From assembly GCA_016713435.1 (NCBI GenBank), contig JADJPD010000010.1:372001-436000 (forward strand): 64,000 nt of DNA, given 5' to 3'. The DNA comes from Gemmatimonadota bacterium. GTDB taxonomy: Bacteria > Gemmatimonadota > Gemmatimonadetes > Gemmatimonadales > GWC2-71-9. The notes under the pieces are model-generated. The model was given only the letters and a program-made list of their open reading frames with translations. It was not told the DNA's origin and searched no databases. Shown in pieces: positions 7,455-16,665 of this stretch. Each line of letters starts with the position of its first letter. Position 1 is the stretch's first letter. A program made the position numbers and the translations under genes.

Positions 7455-8900
7455 TTACGCAACCGGGGCCAGCCGGCCCGGCTGCCAGACCCCCCGGCCG
7501 TCGATGCCCGGGGGCACCGGCACGCCGAGCCAGTGGAGCATGGCGGGGAAGAGGTCCACCGTGCGCATCGTGGCCTCGGGGAGCAGGGCGTTGCTCCACA
7601 CCGGCACCTGCATGTGCGCGCGGATCAGCGACCCGTGCCCCGACTTGTGCTCCGGCACCTCGAAGCGCTCGCGGAAGTCGAAGCCCTCGCGGCCCACCAC
7701 CAGGAGGTCGCCGGTGCGCGGGGCGCGGAACTGGTCCAGCAGCTGCACGCAGGCATCCGGGTACGGCCCGTCCCAGCTCTCCGCCAGCCACTGGTCGGGG
7801 TCGCGGGTGCGGGCCGCGCCCAGGCGGAGCGGGTCGGCGGTCAGTGGCTGGTAGGTGAGGCGGCCGTCGTCCTGGCGGATGACGAGCGCCTCGCCGTCCC
7901 GATCGGCCACGCGCACGGTGCCGGGCGCGTCTTCCGCCGCCACGAAGGCGACGGCGGCCTCCCGCACCAGCTCGGCGATCACGTCATGCGTGCTGCCGAA
8001 CGTCTCGCGCTGGCGCAGGCGCTCGAGGGGCCAGCGGTCGGGACGCGGCGTCCCCGGGCGCGCGTAGACCATGGCCGAGCCGTTGCCGGCCACCATCACC
8101 GCCGCGCGCGGATTGCGCTCCCAGATCACCGGGTGCGACATCGTGGCCACGCCCTGCCCCCGGAACCAGTCCGCCAGGTCCAGGTGCGCGTGCACCACCG
8201 AGGCGCCGTGGTCGCTCACCATGACGATCAGCGTGTCGTCGAGCTCGCCCCGCGCTGCCAGCAGCGTCCGCACCGCCGCCACCGTCCGGTCCACCCGATG
8301 CAGCGCGCGGAGCACCTTGGGCCCCTCCGGCGTGCTCTGGTGGGTGTACCCATCCACCGCCGGGAACTGCGCGAAGATGAACTTCCACCCGCGCGCGAGC
8401 CCGCGGAGCAGGTGCCGCGTCACCGCGTCGTCGGACGGCTGGTGCCACTCGGCGTAGTGCGCCAGCGCACCCCAGAACTTCCGCTCGCCCGCCGCGGGAT
8501 CGCGCTCGGGCGTCAGGCCCCTGGCGATCGGCGTGAAGATGCCGAGGCTCTCCGGCACCAGCTCGAAGACCGAGGGCACGCCGGCGGCGATGTCGCCGTC
8601 GAGGCGGCCGGCCTGGTAGCCGCAGTAGCTCCGCACCAGCTCGCGCTCGCGCCACCAGCGGCCGGCGTAGCGGGCGCGGTCGAGCCAGCGGATGGAGGGG
8701 ATGTTGGCGGTGCCCGGGGTGCAGCCCGTGAGGAACGGGAGGTACGCCACGCTGGTGGTGGACGGGAAGGCCGTGATGCCACGGCGAACCCCGCCGGTGG
8801 CCGTGAGCGCGGCCAGGGCCGGCAGCTCGCCGCGCGCCAGCGCCGCTTCCGCCACGTCGGGGCGCAAACCATCGACCAGGAGCAGCAGGACGCGGGGCAT
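7455..8900 (-). CDS. Type I phosphodiesterase/nucleotide pyrophosphatase-like alkaline phosphatase-superfamily enzyme
   Basis: A 481-residue protein of the alkaline phosphatase superfamily. VLLLLVDGLRPD at residues 4-15 supplies the first metal-binding Asp, and FPSTTSVAYLPFLTG near 55-70 carries the Thr nucleophile of this group. IVMVSDHGAS provides the Asp-His metal ligands and KSGHGS the last His. These proteins cleave phosphodiesters or release phosphate from lipid or nucleotide substrates; the substrate is not evident. No signal peptide is visible. The ATG at 8900 is used because VDGL must be close to the N terminus and a TTGTAG-N17-TATGTT promoter lies 26 bp upstream. It is divergent from the secreted protein gene at 9022. 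Confidence 0.85.
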   Translation of the reverse strand: MPRVLLLLVDGLRPDVAEAALARGELPALAALTATGGVRRGITAFPSTTSVAYLPFLTGCTPGTANIPSIRWLDRARYAGRWWRERELVRSYCGYQAGRLDGDIAAGVPSVFELVPESLGIFTPIARGLTPERDPAAGERKFWGALAHYAEWHQPSDDAVTRHLLRGLARGWKFIFAQFPAVDGYTHQSTPEGPKVLRALHRVDRTVAAVRTLLAARGELDDTLIVMVSDHGASVVHAHLDLADWFRGQGVATMSHPVIWERNPRAAVMVAGNGSAMVYARPGTPRPDRWPLERLRQRETFGSTHDVIAELVREAAVAFVAAEDAPGTVRVADRDGEALVIRQDDGRLTYQPLTADPLRLGAARTRDPDQWLAESWDGPYPDACVQLLDQFRAPRTGDLLVVGREGFDFRERFEVPEHKSGHGSLIRAHMQVPVWSNALLPEATMRTVDLFPAMLHWLGVPVPPGIDGRGVWQPGRLAPVA

Positions 8901-8925
8901 GGGACTCGGGCAGAGGGGAGCGGGG

Positions 8926-8954
8926 AACATACTCGCCACCCCCTCTCGCTACAA
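8926..8954 (-). promoter_or_regulatory. Promoter for the phosphodiesterase gene
   Basis: On the minus strand TTGTAG (8954-8949) and TATGTT (8931-8926) are separated by 17 bp. Initiation would fall near 8919, about 19 nt before the ATG. Confidence 0.5.
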
Positions 8955-9021
8955 CGCGGCAGGCGCTATCATTCGGGCCGGCCCGGCTCCCGCGGCCGCT
9001 TCCTTCACCGCCCAGGCATCC

Positions 9022-10041
9022 TTGCGCATTCCACGCCTCGTCGTGGCGCTGCTCACCATGGCCGCGCCCACGCTCGTCGCGCAGGAGGACCTCTCCTCCG
9101 CGCCGCTCACCGTCCGGGTGGACTCGGCCCGCCACGAAGTGGTCCTCACCGCCGGGCCCTTCGACCTGCCGTCCATGGCCGGCCATGGCCACGACCCGTC
9201 AATGATGGCGGAGTACACCCAGCGGTTCGAGTGGCCGGTGGAGGCCATGGGCCGCGGCTTCACGCTGGAGCTCCGCGACGCCAGCGGGCAGAAGGTGTCG
9301 CAGCGGGTGCTGCATCATCTCCAGATTGCCAACAACTCGCGCCGCCAGCTGCTGCTGCCGCTCCGGGAGCGGGTGATGGCCATCGGCCGCGAGACCCGGA
9401 ACATCATGCTGCCCAACACCATCGGCATGCCGCTGGCGCGGGGCAGCCGGATGCGGCTCAACATCATGTGGCACAACGAGACCCCGCGCGACGTGCAGGG
9501 CGTCACCGCCACGCTCCGCATCCGCTACTCGCCGGCCAACCTGCTGCCGGCCCCCACCACGGTGCTCCCCATGAGCATCGACCTGGCCGACGCACAGGGA
9601 AAGACCAACACCTTCACCATCCCGCCCGGCGGGCTCCGCGCCACCCGCGAGTTCATCATGCCGGTGGACGGCCGCCTCCTCGGCGCCAGCGGCCACATGC
9701 ACGACTGGGGGCAATCGGTGGCGCTCGAGGACGTGAGCACCGGCAAGACTGTGCTCTCCATCACCACCACCCTGGACTCCGTGGGCCGCATCCGCAACAT
9801 GCCGGTGAAGCTCTACGGAATTGCGGGGCGCGGCATCCGGCTGCATGCCGGCCGCCATTACCGTCTCGTGGCCACCTACCTGAACCCCACGGGCGAGCCG
9901 CTCGAGGGCGGCATGGCGCACCTCAACGCCATCCTGGCGCCGAGCGACCTGCGCCAGTGGCCGGCCCTCGCCGACCAGGCCGTGGCGTACGTGGACGATG
10001 GCGCCCCCGCCGCGGGCGAGGCGACCCCGCACAGTCACTGA
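9022..10041 (+). CDS. Secreted protein resembling the C-terminal domain of copper type II monooxygenases
   Basis: A 339-residue exported protein. From a TTG start at 9022 it has a short signal peptide (RIPRLVVALLTMAAPTLVAQ, cleavage after A-Q); upstream in-frame codons overlap the divergent gene and give no signal peptide. The jelly-roll-like body contains PVDGRLLGASGHMHDWGQSVAL, whose G-x-H-M-H pattern matches the copper-binding HxH of peptidylglycine monooxygenase-like C-terminal domains. A second His-rich segment (MAGHGHDPSMM, residues ~55-65) precedes it, and the protein ends in HSH. Redox activity is not shown; it may simply bind metal. No partner gene is adjacent. Confidence 0.62.
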   Translation: MRIPRLVVALLTMAAPTLVAQEDLSSAPLTVRVDSARHEVVLTAGPFDLPSMAGHGHDPSMMAEYTQRFEWPVEAMGRGFTLELRDASGQKVSQRVLHHLQIANNSRRQLLLPLRERVMAIGRETRNIMLPNTIGMPLARGSRMRLNIMWHNETPRDVQGVTATLRIRYSPANLLPAPTTVLPMSIDLADAQGKTNTFTIPPGGLRATREFIMPVDGRLLGASGHMHDWGQSVALEDVSTGKTVLSITTTLDSVGRIRNMPVKLYGIAGRGIRLHAGRHYRLVATYLNPTGEPLEGGMAHLNAILAPSDLRQWPALADQAVAYVDDGAPAAGEATPHSH

Positions 10042-10225
10042 GCACCACCACGACACGGCTCCCTTGGTGCGCTGCCTCACAGTGGCGCGCCGGGGAGCCG
10101 TGGCATTTCGGTCGCGCACGCGGGCGGGCGGGCGAATTCCCCCTTTTGGGGAATGGCGTCGGGGGACGGACTGTCGCAGGATAGGGTTGCCGCACGACTC
10201 GATCCTTGCGATTCAGGAGGCCCCC

Positions 10226-10618
10226 TTGGCACCGACCGACACGACCGTGGATTCCGGCCTCACCGACCGGGATGCCTATCAGGACGCGCTGGCCGCCCAG
10301 CTCGTGGAATGGCGCGCCCAGTTTGAGGGTTTGAATGCGCAGGTGGCGCGCGCCGTGAACGGCCGGCCTCGCGGTGGCAAGGCCTTCAAGGTGCTGGCGG
10401 CCAAGCACGCCGCGCTCATCCGCTGCCTGCGCGAGGTGCGCGACGCCACCGACCAGTCCTGGCGGGAATGGCGCGAGCGCACCGACAAGGCCTGGGAGGA
10501 GCTGCAGGTCGCCACGCAGGAGGCGCAGGCCTCGCTCCCCAACGGCCGGCAGATCCCCGACGACGAGCTCGACCTGCTGGTCCCCTCCGGCCGGCTCCAG
10601 CCGGCCTGGCCCGACTGA
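10226..10618 (+). CDS. Small coiled-coil protein (sll1863-type stress protein family)
   Basis: A 130-residue soluble protein that is almost entirely charged helix: YQDALAAQLVEWRAQFEGLNAQVARA, then WREWRERTDKAWEELQVATQEAQ. The D(A/Q)LAAQLxEW...L and D.AWEEL patterns fit the small coiled-coil family typified by cyanobacterial sll1863, often induced by stress. The start is TTG at 10226, fixed by a near-perfect ribosome-binding site (CAGGAGG, 5 nt away). A second copy of the same family lies at 18212-18694. Molecular role unknown. A strong terminator follows. Confidence 0.75.
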   Translation: MAPTDTTVDSGLTDRDAYQDALAAQLVEWRAQFEGLNAQVARAVNGRPRGGKAFKVLAAKHAALIRCLREVRDATDQSWREWRERTDKAWEELQVATQEAQASLPNGRQIPDDELDLLVPSGRLQPAWPD

Positions 10619-10674
10619 GGCGGAGGCACCACCGCCGGGACGGCGATTCCCTTCCGTCGGCCTCCGGCCGTGAG

Positions 10675-10713
10675 CGGCGCGGTCCCGTTGCGTGGACCGC
10701 GCCGTTCTCGTTT
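10675..10713 (+). terminator. Rho-independent terminator after the coiled-coil gene
   Basis: A perfect 11-bp stem (CGGCGCGGTCC with GGACCGCGCCG, 8-nt loop) followed by TTCTCGTTT. Confidence 0.75.
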
Positions 10714-10719
10714 CCGGGG

Positions 10720-11482
10720 TGCCGGCCCTGCCCGCTTTCCGCCACCACCACCGTCCCGCCACCCAATCCCGCGGCAGCCGAGTGCACTACTGCCGGCCAG
10801 CGACGGCCTAGCTCTCACGGGTGAGGTGTGGGTGCACCCGTGGGTGCGTGAAGTTCATTCCCTCCCGGCGAATTTCCCGTGGGCCACCCGCGGCCTACTA
10901 TGAAAGCCCATGATACCTGACGTGCGGGAGACCCGGGATGCGGCACTCGCCGCGCGGAGCGCCGTGATCTGGCCGGGCCTGAGCCACGCGTCGCGGGCTC
11001 CGGCCTCCGAGCGGCGCCCGGCCGAGGAAGACGGCCACCCCACCCCCGGCCGGAGCGCGAGCCCGAGCGCGAGCGGGAGCCCGGTGCCCGCCGGGCGGCC
11101 CCGACGGTGGACCCCGGCAGGCCCGCCAGCTCCACGCCGGGCGGAGATGCCAGCCTCGGCTCGGCCGGCGAGGAGGCCCGCCGGGGCGGCACCGCACTCG
11201 AGCCCGAGGACGGAGGTGCCCCATGAGGCGCGGGGCGGCCCCGTCCTCCCGGTCACGATCGCGGCCCGGCCGGCGCGACCGCAGCCGCTCCCGCGCGGGG
11301 CGACTCGTTCCCATCCACGCTTTCACGCTCGTCACCGACGCCGAGGGGCGGCGGTGCCCCAGGAGGACGCATGAGTGACCGCGCCCGGCCGCGCACCGCG
11401 CGCGAGCTGCTCACCCGCCGGGAGATGAAGTGACCCGGCCGCGTGCGCCCGGCAGCCGGCGGCGGCCCTGATGGGTGCCGCG
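10720..11482. other. 763-bp stretch without a convincing gene
   Basis: No recognisable protein is encoded on either strand, although long open frames exist because of the GC content. Points seen: a GGGTGCACCC palindrome near 10829; a TACTAT box at about 10896; GAGC-rich repeats at 11055-11090; and two tiny overlapping ORFs. The first, 11223-11378 (51 codons, Arg-rich), contains within its end an AGGAGG site placed exactly for the second, 11371-11433 (20 codons, starting MSDRARP). Coding potential of both is uncertain. Confidence 0.4.
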
Positions 11483-11929
11483 TCAGCCGGGCTGGGCCGC
11501 CCCGGAGCTGGGCCCCGGCGGGAAGGTGCCGTCATCCACGGCGCCGACCTCGTCCAGGACCACCTCGTCGGCCATGACGCGCCGCATGGCCTCGAGCAGG
11601 CGCAGGGTGGAGATCCCCTTCGAGAGGTAGCCCCAGGCGCCGCGGGCCAGGGCATGGTCGCGGTCGCTCGCGCGGGTGGAGGCGGTGATCACCACGATGC
11701 GCGTGCTGGGCAGCGAGCCGCCCGCGTGCTCCAGCAGCGCGAAGGAGTCGAGCCCCGGCATGTCGAGGTCGAGGAGGACGAGGTCGGGCGCCAGCTCCAC
11801 CAGGCGCTCCAGCGCCCCCTCCGCCCGGTGCAGGCAGCCCAGCCACACGAAGCCGGGCTCCCGCCCGAGCCGCGAGCCCAGGGCCTCGCCGAGCAGGCGG
11901 TTGTCGTCCACGCAGGCGACGGAGGTCAC
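11483..11929 (-). CDS. Stand-alone receiver-domain response regulator
   Basis: A 148-residue protein consisting of one CheY-like receiver. CVDDNRLLGEAL carries the acidic pair, LVLLDLDMPGLDS the phospho-accepting Asp, VVITAST the Thr and YLSKGIS the Lys. A short tail follows and there is no DNA-binding domain, so it probably passes phosphate on or binds a partner. The GTG start overlaps the stop of the kinase gene (GTGA), implying coupled translation and that the kinase phosphorylates it. Confidence 0.88.
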   Translation of the reverse strand: MTSVACVDDNRLLGEALGSRLGREPGFVWLGCLHRAEGALERLVELAPDLVLLDLDMPGLDSFALLEHAGGSLPSTRIVVITASTRASDRDHALARGAWGYLSKGISTLRLLEAMRRVMADEVVLDEVGAVDDGTFPPGPSSGAAQPG

Positions 11930-14048
11930 GGGGCGGGTGGCGCGCCGGGGCTGGCCAGCAGGGTGCGGAGGAAGGCCACGTCGCGCGAGGACACCGCGCG
12001 CACCTGCGGGGAGGCCGAGGGGGGCGAGGCGGCGTCGAGCACGATGGCCATGCGCCCCGGATCCTGGGCGACGAAGGCCTCGAGACGCTCGGGCGCGACG
12101 CCCGCGTCGGTGATCCAGATGGCGCTGTCGGGCACCGCGGCGGCCTCGTGCGGCTGCGCGGCGAGGCCCTGCCGGCCGAGCAGGCCGAGCACCAGGGCCC
12201 GCTTGCGGGGGTCGGTGATCGTGAAGCAGGTGGATCGTGCCGTCGCCGGGGCGAGGGGCCCCTGCACGTGCACCGGCAGGAGCAGCGTGAACGTGGCCCC
12301 GTGCCCCGGCTCCGATTCCACCGTCACCTCGCCCCCCGCGCGGTGCGCCAGCGCGCGCACCACCGCCAGGCCGAGGCCGGTGCTGAACTCGCGCTTCTGG
12401 GTGGTGAAGAACGGCTCGAAGCACTGCGCCAGCACCTCGGGCGGCAGGCCGGCACCGTTGTCGCTCACGCCCACCCGGATCCGCTGCCGGGCCACGTCGT
12501 GATCGGCCCACACCACCACCCGGGCGCCGGGCACGTCCTTGGCCGCGCGGCCCGCGTTCTGGACCAGGTTGAGCACCGCCTGCGTGAGGCCGGCGGTGGA
12601 GATGGCCACGGCCGGCAGGTCGGCGGGAATGCGCGCGGCCAGGGCCACGCCCTTGGGCACCGCATCGCGCAGCAGCGGCCGCGAGTCCTGCCACCAGGCC
12701 GCCAGGTCCACGTGCACCCCGCGCTCGCGCGCGGGATCGGGGTTGGCGGCCAGCAGCCGGAGCGCCTGGGCCAGGCGGCGCAGGTACTCCTCCGTCTTGG
12801 CCAGGGCCCGCACGTCCGCCTTGGCGCCGCGGGGCAGGTCCTGCTCCAGCAGCGACTCGAGCCGGAGCCGGAGCGGCAGCAGCAGGTTGCTCAGGTCATG
12901 GCCGAGGCCGGCGGCCAGGGTGCCGATGGTGGCGATGCGCTCCACCTCGCGCAGCCGGGCCAGCGAGCGGGTGAGCTCGGTGGTGCGCTCCTCCACCAGG
13001 TGCTCCAGCCGCTCGCGGTGCGCCAGCAGCTCGTGCTCGGTCTCCTTGAGCCGGGTCACGTCGAGCATGGCCGCCACGGCCCCGCGCGGCACGCCGTGCT
13101 CGTCGAGGAGGGGCACGCAGTTGACGAGCATGTGCGCCGTGGTGCCGTCGGGGAAGGTGAACTCCTGCTCGGCGTTGCGAGTGACGGTGCCGTCGCGCGC
13201 GGCGCGCTGCATGGGGAGCTCGTCGGCGCGGAGCACCCGGCCCGCCTCGCGGATCACCGCCTGGATCACCCGCTCCCCCTCGGGCGCGCTCATCGAGGCG
13301 TTGCCGTGGCGCTCGGCGCGGATCAGGCGGTACGCCGTGGAGTTGCCGCGGATCACCCGGCACTCGCGGTCGTAGGCCAGGAAGACGCCGATCGGCACCG
13401 CCTCCATGATGGCGCTGAACTCGGCCGCGCGGCGCGCCTCGCGGCGCACCGAGGCGCGCAGCTCGTGCTCCACCCGCTCCCGTTCCCGCAGCTGCTGCTG
13501 CACGCTCTGCACGCTGCGCTCGGTGCGGAGCGCGCCGGCCAGGAGGTCCGTCACCAGCCGCGCGCGGGGCAGGTCCGCCGCCGTGAAGGGGGCCCGGCTC
13601 CCGCCGCGGGCGAGGAGGAGGAGCCCGTAGGTGATGCCATGGAGGGTCACCGGCAGCAGCAGCGCCGAGTGCGTGCCCGCCCCGCGGAGCGCCGCCTCGA
13701 GCGCGGGCGCGCGGACGCGCGCGGCGAACCACTCGTCGGTCACCCGGGCGCGGAGCTCGCCGCCTTCGGGAAGGGGCTGCGGATGGAAGAGAGGGCCCGG
13801 CCACTCCGCCGGCTCGGCGCCGCCGAGGCGCACCAGCGCCGGGCGCCACTGCCCCGTGGGGTGAGGAGGTCCACCACCACGCCGTCCGCCAGCTCGGGCA
13901 GCACCAGCGCGGCGAAGGCCTCGAGCGCCTGCGGGAGGTCCGCGCCCTCGCGCACCATGGCCGCCACCCGCGCCAGCCAGGTGTCCGGATCGAGGGCGGG
14001 GCCAGGGCTTGGGACCTTGGCCGACCGCGGCGGGCGAGGGTGGGGCAT
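11926..14048 (-). CDS. GAF-PAS sensor histidine kinase (apparent single-base frameshift)
   Basis: A soluble hybrid-type sensor kinase of about 705 residues. Order: an N-terminal GAF-like region (from MPHPRPP, residues 1-190), a PAS domain (IMEAVPIGVFLAYDRECRVI), a coiled linker, the phospho-acceptor helix (TIGTLAAGLGHDLSNLLLPL), an HATPase domain (NLVQNAGRAA, DNGAGLPPE, GLGLAVVRALAHRAGG), and a C-terminal region of 100 residues like a degenerate receiver. The first 65 residues and the rest are in different frames; the switch lies at the CCCC/GGGG run near 13852-13862 and one extra G would join ELADGVVVDLLTP to GQWRPALVRLG. It is annotated as one gene. No membrane segment is seen. It is followed by a receiver gene and divergent from a LuxR-type regulator. 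Confidence 0.82.
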
Positions 14049-14104
14049 CGGGACACCTGAGGGGAAACCGTGATGCGGCGGGACGCCCTCGCCCCGTGGC
14101 TTCA

Positions 14105-14132
14105 AGGATAGTGGCTCCGGGAACGGAGGCAA
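14105..14132 (-). promoter_or_regulatory. Probable promoter of the histidine kinase operon
   Basis: Minus-strand TTGCCT (14132-14127) and TATCCT (14110-14105) with a 16-bp spacer, about 50 nt before the ATG at 14048. Confidence 0.4.
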
Positions 14133-14273
14133 CATGCCCCCCGGGAGGCCGGGGTGGCTATCTCGAAAGTGATAAGTCGTGTGTTGTCAGGCAGTTAGTG
14201 TCGTTCACCGCTTGCCGGGAGAGTTTCCATGGTGCATCTTGTCGAAGCCCTGGTTCGACCTTCAGGAGTCCCC

Positions 14274-14915
14274 ATGTCTGATACGAATGGCCATGCCCCC
14301 CTTCGGATCCTGATCGTGGACGACCACGAGCTCGTCCGCGAGGGCCTGGCGGAGGTGCTCGGCCGCTTCCCCGACGTGGACGTCGTGGCCCGCGCGAGCA
14401 GCGGCCCGGAGGGCCTGTCGGCGTACCGCGAGCACCAGCCGGACGTGGCCCTGGTGGACCTGCGCATGGGGACCATGGACGGCGTCGAGACCATCACCGC
14501 CCTCCGGACCGAGTACCCCGACGCGCGGGTCATCCTGCTGACCGCGTGGGACACCGATGAGGACATCTATCGTGGCCTCAAGGCGGGGGCGGCGAGCTAC
14601 CTCATGAAGGACGTGGGGGCCAACGAGCTGGTGGAGACCATCCGCGCCGTGTGCCGCGGTGAGAAGCGCATTCCCGCGCCCGTCGCCGCCAAGCTGGCCG
14701 ACCACATGGCCACCGAGCGCCTGACCCCGCGGCAGCTCGATACCCTGCGGCTCATCGTGGCGGGGAAGTCCAACCTCGAGATCGCCCACGGGCTCAACAT
14801 CACCGAGGGCACCGTGAAGGCCCACGTGAAGGCCATCCTCGCCAAGCTCGGCGCGCGCGACCGCACCCAGGCCGCCACGCTCGCGCTCCGCCGGGGGCTG
14901 GTCGGCCCGGGGTAA
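14274..14915 (+). CDS. NarL/FixJ-type response regulator with LuxR HTH
   Basis: A 213-residue transcription factor. The receiver (residues 10-125) has ILIVDDHELVREGL, ALVDLRMGTMDG with the phospho-Asp, a TAWD segment and YLMKDV with the Lys. The LuxR-type helix-turn-helix (145-210) reads LTPRQLDTLRLIVAGKSN and ITEGTVKAHVKAILAKL. The ATG at 14274 has CAGGAG 6 nt upstream. It is divergent from the sensor kinase and probably its second output, with the stand-alone receiver as the first. Target genes are unknown; the Gly-rich and DUF4397 genes lie downstream after a terminator. Confidence 0.95.
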   Translation: MSDTNGHAPLRILIVDDHELVREGLAEVLGRFPDVDVVARASSGPEGLSAYREHQPDVALVDLRMGTMDGVETITALRTEYPDARVILLTAWDTDEDIYRGLKAGAASYLMKDVGANELVETIRAVCRGEKRIPAPVAAKLADHMATERLTPRQLDTLRLIVAGKSNLEIAHGLNITEGTVKAHVKAILAKLGARDRTQAATLALRRGLVGPG

Positions 14916-14938
14916 CACCCGCCGTCGCCCGGCCGCCC

Positions 14939-14980
14939 GCGGGGCCGCCTTCCTCCCGGGGGCGGCCCCGCGCCGCATTT
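14939..14980 (+). terminator. Hairpin terminator after the LuxR-type regulator
   Basis: A perfect 11-bp stem (GCGGGGCCGCC with GGCGGCCCCGC) 24 bp after the stop, with an 11-nt loop and ATTT after it. Confidence 0.65.
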
Positions 14981-15415
14981 CCGGTCCCGTCAGCTCCATC
15001 CCCCGCCTGCTCCTTCCGGCCCACGCCGGGCCCCTCCCATCTGGCCACCGAAAGTCACCCCATTCGCGGAATTTCCGGACCGCGCCGAGTGGCCCATCCT
15101 GTATGCGGGCCGCACGCCGTGCGGCCGTCCGGGGGCACGCTCCCGGAGCCGGGAGCCGCTTCACCAGCGCGCCAGGGCAGGGATGCCCTGGGACGAGGCA
15201 CGCCGCCGCGGCGGGCCTCCTGCAGCAGGGCGCAGGCGCTGGCCCCCAGGAACTCCGGGGGCAGGATCTCGCGCCGCAGGCGCGGGTGCGAGGTCCGGCG
15301 GTCGGCGCCGGCCGGGGAGGCGGCCGCCCTGCACGAGCGGGCGGACGCGTCTCCGGGGAACGGACCAGCAGTTCCAACCAATGCAGGCAACGGCCGCGAA
15401 GGCCAGGGAGGCAAT
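14981..15415. other. 435-bp gap, no supported gene
   Basis: Nothing recognisable on either strand. A minus-strand frame around 15200-15330 gives a short protein-like stretch (LRREILPPEFLGASACALL) but has no plausible start or family match, so no gene is called. The promoter of the Gly-rich protein gene should be here; no clear box was found. Confidence 0.4.
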
Positions 15416-15777
15416 ATGGCAGGCAATTCCGAGCAGGGTCGTGGCGGGTCCGGTGGCGGGTTCGGTGGCTCCGAGCAGGGCCGTGGTGGCCAGGGTGGCG
15501 GCCAGGGCGGCCAGGGCGGGGGGGCGGTGGCGGCCAGGGCGGCGGCGGCCAGGGCGGCGGCATGGGCGGCGGCTCCGAGGAGAGCGGCCGCACCGGTCGC
15601 ACCGATCGCGACGTGACCGAGCGGGACCTGGACGACACCTCCTCGATGGGCGGCGGCCAGGGCGGGAGCGGTGGCCAGGGGGGCACCGGCGGCGGCCAGG
15701 GCGGCACCGGCGGCGGCCAGGGTGGCACCGGCGGTGGTCAGGGCGGCGGCCAGGGTGGCCGCGGCGGCAACCGCTGA
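15416..15777 (+). CDS. Gly/Gln-rich small protein (apparent frameshift in a G run)
   Basis: A low-complexity protein of about 120 residues starting MAGNSEQGRGGSGGGFGG. It consists of GGQGG/GTGGGQG repeats interrupted by one polar segment, SEESGRTGRTDRDVTERDLDDT. The ATG at 15416 follows a good ribosome-binding site (AGGGAGG). The first 36 residues and the remainder are in different frames; the change falls in the seven-G run at 15518-15524 and one more G restores a continuous protein ending GGRGGNR. Function unknown; composition resembles small stress-induced KGG-type proteins, but no family is certain. It precedes a run of stress-type genes. Confidence 0.6.
15682..15744 (+). repeat. Three tandem 21-bp units in the Gly-rich gene
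   Basis: Units of GGCACCGGCGGCGGCCAGGG plus one base start at 15682, 15703 and 15724 and encode GTGGGQG repeats. Confidence 0.85.
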
Positions 15778-15863
15778 GCGTTCCCGTCCTGAGGGACACT
15801 CTTGACCCAACCCAGGCGGGCCGCGGGGAGCGATCCTCGCGGCTCGCCGTCCGGGAGGCACCT

Positions 15864-16640
15864 GTGAGAATGCATGGACATGCCGTACTCCTGGCCGGCC
15901 TCGTCGCCGGCCTGATGGCCTGCGAGGCCCGCTCCGACCGGCCCGTCACCACCACGACGGCCCAGGGAACCGCCACCACGCCCTCGGGCGAGGTGGCCGA
16001 GGACCGGGGCCGCGCGCTGGTGCGCTACGTCAACGCCGTCCCCGGCCACCCCGGCGCCGTGCTCCGCACGGGCGAGGAGTCGCCGTTCCAGCCCGTCAGC
16101 TACAAGTCGGTGACCCCCTACGTGGAGCTGCGCGAGAACGTCGCCCGCTTCGAGCTCGTGGATCCGGCCGGCAAGGTGCTGGCCAGCAACAACGAGGCGC
16201 TGCTCGACGGCGAGCGCTACACCATCGTGGCCCTGCCCGACGACGGCGACGAGGCCGGCGCCGTGACGCTCCGCGTGCTGCACGACGAGCTCCAGCCCGA
16301 CGAGGGCAAGGCGCGGCTCCGCGTCATCAACGCGCTCACCGGCGTCGGCGAGATCGACGTCCACCTCGACAGCCGGAAGGACGCGCTCTTCGACGGCGTG
16401 AACCCCGGGATGGAGGCCGGCTTCAAGGACCTCGACCCCGTCGGCGGCCGGCTGGCCATCACCCGCGAGGACGGCGGGCGGCCCGTGGTGACGCTGGCGC
16501 GGAAGCAGTTCCAGGCCGGGCGTGCCTATACCGTGGTGGTCACCGGCCAGGCGGGGCAGGCCGAGGCCATCACCTTCGACGACGTGCTGGGCGGCGGGGC
16601 CATGTCGGCCGGCGCCGGCGAGCCCAGCGACTCCAACTAG
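15864..16640 (+). CDS. DUF4397-domain lipoprotein
   Basis: A 258-residue envelope lipoprotein. The signal peptide (HGHAVLLAGLVAGLMACEA) ends at a lipobox LMAC. The mature part starts with RALVRYVNAVPGHPGAVLR and continues with AGAVTLRVLHDELQ, KARLRVINALTGVGEIDVHLD and AGRAYTVVVTG, the beta-strand repeats of DUF4397. GTG at 15864 is preferred over ATG at 15870 because GGGAGG sits 5 nt before the GTG. The domain occurs in many secreted and surface proteins and has no known activity. A 25-nt gap separates it from the DUF892 gene, so the two may be co-transcribed. Confidence 0.85.
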   Translation: MRMHGHAVLLAGLVAGLMACEARSDRPVTTTTAQGTATTPSGEVAEDRGRALVRYVNAVPGHPGAVLRTGEESPFQPVSYKSVTPYVELRENVARFELVDPAGKVLASNNEALLDGERYTIVALPDDGDEAGAVTLRVLHDELQPDEGKARLRVINALTGVGEIDVHLDSRKDALFDGVNPGMEAGFKDLDPVGGRLAITREDGGRPVVTLARKQFQAGRAYTVVVTGQAGQAEAITFDDVLGGGAMSAGAGEPSDSN

Positions 16641-16665
16641 TTCCCCCACGGAAAGGACGAGCCCC

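Noticed and set aside
7356..10184. A 942-codon plus-strand frame
   Set aside because: It crosses a tRNA, is antisense to the phosphodiesterase and out of frame with the secreted protein; no domain is recognisable.
12148..14073. A 641-codon plus-strand frame
   Set aside because: It lies opposite the histidine kinase, whose motifs are clear on the minus strand.
15055..15861. Minus-strand gene opposite the Gly-rich protein
   Set aside because: It is a translation of the complementary repeat. Ribosome-binding site and composition favour the plus strand.
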